Of a DNA stretch of 63,789 bases, positions 58,315 through 63,789 are shown in pieces. Positions within the stretch are counted from its first letter, which is position 1, and the number at the start of each line of letters is the position of its first letter. The notes beneath the pieces are model-generated. The model searched no databases. It was not told the origin of the DNA and saw only the letters and a list, made by a program, of their open reading frames with translations. The translations under genes and the position numbers were made by a program. The DNA comes from Paludibacteraceae bacterium (lineage in GTDB: Bacteria; Bacteroidota; Bacteroidia; Bacteroidales; Paludibacteraceae), in the NCBI GenBank assembly GCA_024399965.1, contig JAKSNJ010000010.1:1-63789 (forward strand), in the 5' to 3' direction.

Positions 58315-60081
58315 TTATTGTATATTTTGTTGTACTCGTTCTACGTTAGTCAGTCCTTGAATGGCGCGAAGGGCTGAGCATAGTTTTTCTGCGGTGCCTT
58401 CGTTGTATATCAGCACCTCCACTTGACAGTCAAACAGTCCTTCTTTGGTCTGAATATGCAGGTCTGTCATGTTCAGGTGCATCTTTTCGGATATGGTTTC
58501 AATGATTTGTACCAGCATACCGAATCGGTCCATGCCACGCATCTTCACCACGAAGGTGTAAGGGGCTATATTGGTGGGTGTTTGAGGATTGGATTGGCGT
58601 TTCAGGTACTTGCGGATAGCGTCTTGGGCTTTGGCTGTTTCCACCATATTCAGCCACTCCGGAACGGGGGAGGCGGTTGCCGATGTCAGTATTTCCACTT
58701 GGTCGCCTGACTTAAACCGATACGAAATCGGCTGTAATTGGTGATTGACTTTGGCGCCTATACAATGTTCGCCCAGTTGGGTATGCAGCATATAGGCAAA
58801 GTCCAGTACAGAGGCGTGTTGAGGCATGGTCTTGATTTCGCCGGTGGGGGTAAAGACAAACACCTCGTGGGCGAACAAACTCAGTTTGAAGTTGTCAAGG
58901 AACGCCATAGCATCGGGGTCGGGGTTCTCCAGCACGTCTTTTACCTCTTGTAACCAATGGTCCAATTCGCTGTCCTCGCCGGATATATCGCCTTTGTATT
59001 TCCAGTGGGCTGCCAAACCGTGTTCGGCTATTTCGTGCATTCGGTTGGAACGTATCTGCACCTCTACCCAACGGCCGTTAGGAGCCATCACCGTCACGTG
59101 CAGGGCCTCGTATCCGTTGGCTTTAGGCATGGAAATCCAGTCACGTATGCGTTCGGGGTGGGGATGATAAATCTCCGTGATAGCGGCATATAGTATCCAA
59201 CATTGGTCTTTCTCGGACATGGCCTCGTTGGGCGTGAAGACGATTCGCACGGCCAGCAGGTCATATACGTCTTCAAAGGACACGTTCTTGCGTTGCATCT
59301 TCTTGAAGATGGAATAAACCGACTTGATACGGGCGGATATGGTGAATTGGTATCCCATGCCCTCAAGTTTTTCCCGAATAGGACGTGCAAACTCCTCAAA
59401 GTTCTCCAACTGAGCGTCCTTGCAGGCGGCAAGGCGGTCGGATATTTGTTGGTATAAATCCGGGTGCTCATAGCGGAAACTCAGGTTCTCCAGTTCCGAT
59501 TTGATGGGGAAGAAGCCCAAACGGTGTGCCAACGGGGCATAGATATATTGTGTCTCGCCGGCTATTTTGCGTTGCTTTTCACGGGGCTGTGCTTCCAGCG
59601 TGCGCATGTTGTGCAGGCGGTCGGCCAACTTAATCAGCACCACGCGAATATCGTCTGACATAGTCAGCAGCAGTTTGCGGAAGTTCTCGGCTTGTTTCTC
59701 TGCTTGGTCAGCAAACACACCGCCGGAAATCTTGGTCAGTCCATCTACTATTTGGGCTATTTTGGCGCCGAAATGCTGCTCAATATCCTGTACCGTATAT
59801 TCGGTATCTTCCACCACGTCGTGCAGTAGGGCGGCGCAAATGCTTGTACTGCCGAGGCCTATTTCCTTTACCACGATGCGTGCCACAGCCAGTGGGTGCA
59901 TAATATACGGCTCACCGCTCAATCGGCGTACACCTTTGTGGGCTTGGTTGGCAAATTCAAAGGCACGGGTAATGATTTCCACTTTCTGACGATGGTGGGA
60001 AGATGCATAGTCGTCCAATAACTGCTGGAAAGCGGCTTGGATTTGTTGTTCCTCGATGTCTGTGAATACGCTCGTTTTCAT
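58315..60081 (-). CDS. RelA/SpoT family (p)ppGpp synthetase/hydrolase, compact
   Basis: A 588-residue stringent-response enzyme. The hydrolase HD domain is complete (MHPLAVARIV, LLHDVVEDT, KLADRLHNMRTL). The synthetase domain keeps KSVYSIFKKM, YDLLAVRI, GYEALH and WVEVQIRSNRMHEIAEHGLA, with E and A replacing Q and S of GYQSLH. A TGS domain (VFVFTPTGEIKTMP) is followed after a short helix directly by the C-terminal ACT domain. The helical and zinc-finger parts of the usual long Rel (about 730 residues) are missing. Start ATG 60081; the upstream TTG lies in the -7 box. Confidence 0.9.
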   Translation of the reverse strand: MKTSVFTDIEEQQIQAAFQQLLDDYASSHHRQKVEIITRAFEFANQAHKGVRRLSGEPYIMHPLAVARIVVKEIGLGSTSICAALLHDVVEDTEYTVQDIEQHFGAKIAQIVDGLTKISGGVFADQAEKQAENFRKLLLTMSDDIRVVLIKLADRLHNMRTLEAQPREKQRKIAGETQYIYAPLAHRLGFFPIKSELENLSFRYEHPDLYQQISDRLAACKDAQLENFEEFARPIREKLEGMGYQFTISARIKSVYSIFKKMQRKNVSFEDVYDLLAVRIVFTPNEAMSEKDQCWILYAAITEIYHPHPERIRDWISMPKANGYEALHVTVMAPNGRWVEVQIRSNRMHEIAEHGLAAHWKYKGDISGEDSELDHWLQEVKDVLENPDPDAMAFLDNFKLSLFAHEVFVFTPTGEIKTMPQHASVLDFAYMLHTQLGEHCIGAKVNHQLQPISYRFKSGDQVEILTSATASPVPEWLNMVETAKAQDAIRKYLKRQSNPQTPTNIAPYTFVVKMRGMDRFGMLVQIIETISEKMHLNMTDLHIQTKEGLFDCQVEVLIYNEGTAEKLCSALRAIQGLTNVERVQQNIQ

Positions 60082-60102
60082 ACAAAGTATGCAAATATCG
60101 CG

Positions 60103-60134
60103 CAAAGTTACAGTTTTTTTTTGAATTATGCAAA
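60103..60134 (-). promoter_or_regulatory. Promoter of the rel-cvpA run
   Basis: Minus strand: TTTG (60134-60131), 20 nt, TAACTTTG (60110-60103); ATG 60081 follows 21 nt later. It is divergent from the amidase promoter at 60170. I found no other strong promoter inside the nine-gene run. Confidence 0.82.
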
Positions 60135-60169
60135 TAAAAAATGCTTTTTTATCGGAATAAGTTGTACCC

Positions 60170-60201
60170 CTTGTATATTCGGCATATTATTTGTACCTTT
60201 G
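60170..60201 (+). promoter_or_regulatory. Promoter of the amidase-MCE operon
   Basis: CTTG (60170-60173), 20 nt, TACCTTTG (60194-60201); ATG 60220 follows 18 nt later. Confidence 0.75.
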
Positions 60202-60219
60202 TGGTCAAAATAGTGTATT

Positions 60220-61320
60220 ATGGCAAAAAAGTGGTTAGGTTTGTTTGTATTGTTGATATCCCTCTCGTGTTGGGCAGAGCCGTTCACGGTCGTTATTGAC
60301 GCCGGACACGGTGGAAAAGATGCCGGAGCCGTTGGACGTAAGGGATTGTTAGAGAAGAACTTAAACTTGGACATCTCGCTTCGTTTGGCGTCAAAAATTC
60401 GTACCCAATTTCCTGAAGTCAATGTCCTGCTGACACGTTCTACGGACGTGTTTCTACCCCTGCAGGAAAGGGCAGATTTTGTCAATAAACACAATGCCAA
60501 TTTATTCATCTGCGTGCATACCAACGCGGCCGAGAGCCGGAGCGCACAAGGCACGGAGGTGTTTATATTAGGTACCGACAAAATGGACCAAAACCTCGAT
60601 GTCGCCATGCGTGAGAACTCCGTCATCAAGATGGAGTCCGACTACAAGACCACTTATCAGGGTTTTGACCCCAACAGCGTGGAGTCCTATATCATGTTTG
60701 AACTCATGCAAAACCAATATATGGACCGCAGTTTGCAGTTTGCGTCTTTGGTGCAAAATGAGTTCACCAACACCCTCCATCGGGAGGATCGTGGCGTACG
60801 TCAGGCGGCTTTTTGGGTATTGCTCAAGTCCGCGTGCCCCAGTGTTTTGGTCGAAATGGGATTTATCAGCAATGCTGACGAGGAAAAGTACCTCGGTTCG
60901 GATCAGGGAAAGCGTGAAATAACCAACGCCCTTTTCCATGCATTCTGCAACTACTACAAGCCCGGCACCGTCATTGCCGATGATGTCCCCGAAACTAATT
61001 CCACCCCCGAATCCACCCAAACCGGCACTACTCCCAACACTCCAACCGTCACCCCGGACCCCACCTCAAATACCACCCCTCAAGCCCCTCTTGAAACGAC
61101 CCCGAAAACAACATGGCGAGTGCAGATTTTTGTGTCCAAAACCGTTTTGCCCAAAGGGGACCACAACTTCAAGGGACTGACCGAATACACCTACGTTCAG
61201 AAGAACGGTATTTACAAGTATATGACCGGCAATTGTGCCACCAAAGAGGAGGCAGTTGCTCTAAAAGAGCAATTACAAAGCAAATTCCCGGACTGCTTCG
61301 TAACTCAAGTAAATAACTAA
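60220..61320 (+). CDS. N-acetylmuramoyl-L-alanine amidase (Amidase_3) with SPOR-like domain
   Basis: A 366-residue periplasmic zinc amidase that cuts the glycan-peptide bond of peptidoglycan in cell separation. A signal peptide (1-19) is followed by the catalytic domain with zinc ligands in IDAGHGGKD, the glutamate of LLEKNLN and the histidine of CVHTNAAE, and the active glutamate in VLVEMGFISN. A Pro/Thr-rich linker (about 255-295) leads to a SPOR-like C-terminal domain (WRVQIFVSKTVLPKG) that would bind denuded glycan at the septum. The MCE gene follows, as in other Bacteroidota. Confidence 0.92.
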   Translation: MAKKWLGLFVLLISLSCWAEPFTVVIDAGHGGKDAGAVGRKGLLEKNLNLDISLRLASKIRTQFPEVNVLLTRSTDVFLPLQERADFVNKHNANLFICVHTNAAESRSAQGTEVFILGTDKMDQNLDVAMRENSVIKMESDYKTTYQGFDPNSVESYIMFELMQNQYMDRSLQFASLVQNEFTNTLHREDRGVRQAAFWVLLKSACPSVLVEMGFISNADEEKYLGSDQGKREITNALFHAFCNYYKPGTVIADDVPETNSTPESTQTGTTPNTPTVTPDPTSNTTPQAPLETTPKTTWRVQIFVSKTVLPKGDHNFKGLTEYTYVQKNGIYKYMTGNCATKEEAVALKEQLQSKFPDCFVTQVNN

Positions 61321-61366
61321 CCCTCGAAATATCGAGTCATCGAAACATCGAACAAATCGCATCATT

Positions 61367-62281
61367 ATGAAATACAAAAGAGAAATTAAAGTGGCCTTGT
61401 TGGTCATCGTGTGTGGCTTTTTAGTTTATTTTGGTCTAAACTTCTTAAAGGGAGTAGATATATTTTCGCCGGTAAAACATTATGTCGGTGTGTTTGACAA
61501 CATCAGCGGTCTGACCGAGCAAGCGCCCGTCTATGTACGTGGTTATAAGGTGGGGCAGGTGGACAAAATCGCCTACGACTACACCCAAGAAAAGGCGTTT
61601 ACGATTACCATTTCCTTGGACAAGAATATCCAACTCACCGAGCCGGCCGAAATGCGCCTGTTTGATGACGGTTTATTAGGTGGCAAGGCGATTGAGGTGG
61701 TCGTTCCTGTCGGTTCTGTAGAGGGTAAACATATCTATGCCGAGGGGGACACGCTGCCGGCTTCGGTAGTTACCGGACTGCTGGAAACGTTACAAGAGGG
61801 CTTTATGGCTAAATTGGACAATGCCATCGAAAATCTTGATTCGCTCATTGTGAAAGTCAACACGCAAATTGATGACCAAGCATTGGCGCAGACTTTGGCT
61901 AATGTGGAGCGTATCTCTAATGACCTTTCCGCGAGCGCGCGTGATATTAAAAAGGTGACAGGCACCCAACTGCCCGGCATTATTCAAAATGCGGATACGA
62001 TGATTACGGATGCCAAACTGGTTATTCGTGATGTAAAGGAGGCAAATTTGCAAGCCACCATTGCCAATGTAAATGGGGTAGTGGATAGTGTTCAAACTAT
62101 TTTGACCACCCGTCAGGGCACGCTTGGTTTGCTCCTGAATGACAGCAATTTATACCAGCATATCGACTCGACTGTTGTTTCTGTTGATAATTTGGTAACG
62201 GACCTCAAATCCAATCCCAAACGCTATGTCCATTTCTCCCTCTTCGGTGGCAAAGACAAATCCGAAAAGAAGAAAAAGTAA
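61367..62281 (+). CDS. MCE/MlaD family protein
   Basis: A 304-residue protein with one N-terminal membrane helix (about 7-27), an MCE domain (VFDNISGLTEQAPVYVRGYK, VGQV, FDDGLLGGKAIEV) and a long helical C-terminal part. MlaD-type proteins form hexameric rings that carry phospholipids between inner and outer membrane. The ATPase and permease (MlaF, MlaE) are not in the window. Before the start is a short region of 8-base tandem elements (ATCGAGTC, ATCGAAAC, ATCGAACA). A strong terminator follows. Confidence 0.9.
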   Translation: MKYKREIKVALLVIVCGFLVYFGLNFLKGVDIFSPVKHYVGVFDNISGLTEQAPVYVRGYKVGQVDKIAYDYTQEKAFTITISLDKNIQLTEPAEMRLFDDGLLGGKAIEVVVPVGSVEGKHIYAEGDTLPASVVTGLLETLQEGFMAKLDNAIENLDSLIVKVNTQIDDQALAQTLANVERISNDLSASARDIKKVTGTQLPGIIQNADTMITDAKLVIRDVKEANLQATIANVNGVVDSVQTILTTRQGTLGLLLNDSNLYQHIDSTVVSVDNLVTDLKSNPKRYVHFSLFGGKDKSEKKKK

Positions 62282-62328
62282 TATCTGTATTGCAGCATTC
62301 GTATTACAGCAATAGACGCAAAAAAATG

Positions 62329-62363
62329 AAATAAAGGTTGGTTTTGTGCCAACCTTTATTTTT
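62329..62363 (+). terminator. Terminator of the amidase-MCE operon
   Basis: AAATAAAGGTTGG (62329-62341), loop TTTTGTG, CCAACCTTTATTT (62349-62361), followed by T residues. The 13-bp stem is perfect. Confidence 0.9.
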
Positions 62364-62434
62364 GCCCCACGAATGCGTAGTTGTATCGTTTTTTTGATAT
62401 GTGCAAGCATTTGCGCATATTTTTTTGTTTTTTA

Positions 62435-62466
62435 TTTGCGTATATCAGTTTTTCTTTGTAATTTTG
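62435..62466 (+). promoter_or_regulatory. Promoter of the DUF1016 gene
   Basis: TTTG (62435-62438), 20 nt, TAATTTTG (62459-62466). The likely transcription start is at the edge of the palindrome 62472-62488. Confidence 0.82.
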
Positions 62467-62471
62467 CAACG

Positions 62472-62488
62472 CATATTCTTAGAATATG
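62472..62488. promoter_or_regulatory. Palindrome overlapping the start codon
   Basis: CATATTCT-T-AGAATATG, a perfect 17-bp palindrome whose last three bases are the ATG (62486-62488). It is either an operator for a dimeric repressor or, in RNA, a hairpin that hides the start codon. Confidence 0.6.
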
Positions 62489-63529
62489 GAAAACAATATG
62501 AAAGAAATGAAAATACAGACCCTTGCAAATCTGCACACTACGGCAGATATTGTCCACGATGTACGTTCTATATTAGAAGAAGCACGCCGATTATCTGTGC
62601 GTGCAGTGAATAGTACGATGGTTTTTTCGTATTGGTTGATAGGTAAACGCATCGTGCAAGAAGAGCAACAGGGGGCAGAACGTGCCACGTATGGTGAACA
62701 GATAGTGAAACGTTTATCCCATGAACTCACATCGGAGTTTGGCGAAGGTTTCTCGTATGCCAATTTGAAAAACATGCGGAAGTTCTATAAAACATATCCT
62801 GATGAAAAAGGGTACACATTGTGTAGCCAATTGCCATGGAGCCATAATCGTCTGATTATGAGAGTAGATGACCCATCTGCTCGGGAGTGGTATTTGCGTG
62901 AGGCGGCAGAGCAGCAATGGACGGTTCGTCAATTGGAGCGCAATATCCATTCGTTCTATTATCAGCGACAATTAGAAACGGGGGAAACGAAAATGCTACA
63001 CGCGTGTAGCCAATCTACAACGACTATTGATACACGGTCATTCATAAAGGATCCGTATGTGCTCGAATTTGTGGGTTTGCCTCCGTATCCGGAGCATCGT
63101 GAGAAGCCTTTGGAAGATGCGCTTATGGACAATATGCAACAGTTTTTGTTGGAGTTGGGCAAGGGCTTTTCTTTTGTGAAACGGCAATATCGTATTGCTA
63201 CAGAGACGAGTGAGTTTTATATTGACCTCGTTTTTTATAATTATATCCTCAAGTGCTTTGTTTTGGTTGACCTTAAAGCTGATAAACTAACTCATCAAGA
63301 TGTTGGGCAGATGGATATGTATATTCGTATGTTTGATGACTTGAAACGAGGAGAGGGGGATAATCCCACAATTGGAATTTTGATGTGTGCTGAGAAGGAT
63401 GAAACGGTAGTTAAGTATTCTGTTTTGGAAGATTCTCGTCAGATTTTTGCTAGCAAGTATCTGCCTTATCTCCCCAGCGAAGAAGAGATTCGTCGCGAAC
63501 TAGAACAACGCCCAATGATTGAAGAATGA
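62486..63529 (+). CDS. DUF1016/YhcG family nuclease-like protein
   Basis: A 347-residue protein of the DUF1016 (YhcG) family. The N-terminal part has SYWLIGKRIVQEEQQG, GFSYANLKNMRKFY and WYLREAAEQQW; the C-terminal domain is PD-(D/E)XK-like with FYIDLVFYN and CFVLVDLKADKL. Members sit near restriction-modification and other defence genes and are taken as endonucleases, but targets are not settled. It is a single gene between two terminators. Met5 is an alternative start that would free the palindrome from the coding region. Confidence 0.87.
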   Translation: MENNMKEMKIQTLANLHTTADIVHDVRSILEEARRLSVRAVNSTMVFSYWLIGKRIVQEEQQGAERATYGEQIVKRLSHELTSEFGEGFSYANLKNMRKFYKTYPDEKGYTLCSQLPWSHNRLIMRVDDPSAREWYLREAAEQQWTVRQLERNIHSFYYQRQLETGETKMLHACSQSTTTIDTRSFIKDPYVLEFVGLPPYPEHREKPLEDALMDNMQQFLLELGKGFSFVKRQYRIATETSEFYIDLVFYNYILKCFVLVDLKADKLTHQDVGQMDMYIRMFDDLKRGEGDNPTIGILMCAEKDETVVKYSVLEDSRQIFASKYLPYLPSEEEIRRELEQRPMIEE

Positions 63530-63588
63530 TTTGTTAAAGCAGACAATAGTTCCACGATGACCCTGCAAAGGGATAATGAAAAGAAAGT

Positions 63589-63625
63589 AATCGTCTATCT
63601 ACATCGAATAGATAGGCGATTTTTT
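63589..63625 (+). terminator. Terminator of the DUF1016 gene
   Basis: AATCGTCTATCT (63589-63600), loop of nine bases, AGATAGGCGATT (63610-63621) and a T-run. One G-T pair, otherwise perfect. Confidence 0.88.
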
Positions 63626-63643
63626 ATGCAAAATGTAAAAATA

Positions 63644-63675
63644 TTTGCATATATCAATTTTTCTTTGTAACTTTG
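63644..63675 (+). promoter_or_regulatory. Promoter of the cut-off gene at the right edge
   Basis: TTTG (63644-63647), 20 nt, TAACTTTG (63668-63675). Its sequence is very close to the promoter at 62435, including TATATCA and TTTTTCTTTG in the spacer. Confidence 0.8.
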
Positions 63676-63702
63676 CAACCGAATTTCACGCTGGAGGGGA
63701 TT

Positions 63703-63789
63703 ATGTCTTTGTTCGGGGTGGGGTTCAGACATAATAAAAAGGCGTTTATTGACGCTTGTTTTGGAATATCGAAAGTCTACCAAACTTTT
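63703..63789 (+). CDS. Start of an unidentified protein (cut by window edge)
   Basis: From ATG 63703 the frame is open for 29 codons to the window end (MSLFGVGFRHNKK, then AFIDACFGISKVYQTF). The position 27 nt after a consensus promoter, with a GGAGGGGA stretch before the ATG, supports a real start. No family can be named from 29 residues. An antisense frame over the same bases has no promoter. Confidence 0.5.
   Translation, partial: MSLFGVGFRHNKKAFIDACFGISKVYQTF

Overview
The window reads as chromosomal DNA of a Bacteroidales bacterium (phylum Bacteroidota); I would not go below order. The reasons are: thirteen promoters of the Bacteroidota type (-33 TTTG, 20-nt spacer, -7 TAnnTTTG), little Shine-Dalgarno signal, lineage-typical families (DUF2851, DUF3109, DUF4831, DUF4835, DUF5689, DUF1573), a carboxypeptidase-regulatory-domain TonB-dependent receptor, a SusA-like GH13 enzyme, and the neighbourhoods DUF4835-recN and coaX-OMP-TPR-lptC.

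Layout. 1-461: gene-free repeat and promoter region. 477-4177 (+): cysteine hydrolase, MFS exporter, SIMPL protein and SLC13 permease, convergent with a LEA-like lipoprotein. 4935-5528: sodB with a terminator. 5627-10417 (+): two Wzm-like permeases, DUF2851 and a secreted GH13 enzyme. 10463: tRNA-Gly(CCC). 10770-17992 (+): gyrA, a TPR protein, ruvX, def, mntP, DUF3109 and cinA. 18245-25823 (+): small membrane protein, acyl-CoA synthetase, coaX, OMP, TPR protein, lptC, fabG and cdsA (envelope lipid and LPS). 25789-38790 (-): TraB/GumN-like and TPR proteins, PBP1A, hemW, rarA, recN, DUF4835, DUF4831, aroE, tilS and a hemerythrin-LuxR regulator. 38890-41619 (-): ppdK. 41961-45359 (-): AT-rich accessory island with a BRO-N/Fic toxin-like protein, a PD-(D/E)XK-like protein, a YopX/A1S_2505-like phage protein and a secreted 11-residue-repeat protein. 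45633: phosphopantetheinyl transferase. 46129-60081 (-): a nine-gene run of cvpA, two lipoproteins, a TonB receptor, asnS, dnaB, meaB, DUF1573 and a short Rel/SpoT. 60220-62281 (+): amidase and MCE/MlaD protein. 62486-63529: DUF1016/YhcG nuclease-like protein. 63703-63789: the start of a cut-off gene.

Three things stand out. (1) The accessory island: the Fic gene is bracketed by a perfect 36-bp direct repeat that also lies upstream of the nuclease-like operon, which looks like a shared operator for a small conflict or defence module. (2) Small repeats not explained by genes: tandem arrays of different heptanucleotides, mini-hairpins flanked by CTCTAAAC with compensating stems, and 11-mer-based intergenic modules. 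Several are translated inside cinA, tilS, the DUF3109 gene and a signal peptide. (3) An endolysin-type SH3-like domain at the N-terminus of the TonB-dependent receptor. All family assignments come from reading motifs; no search was run.
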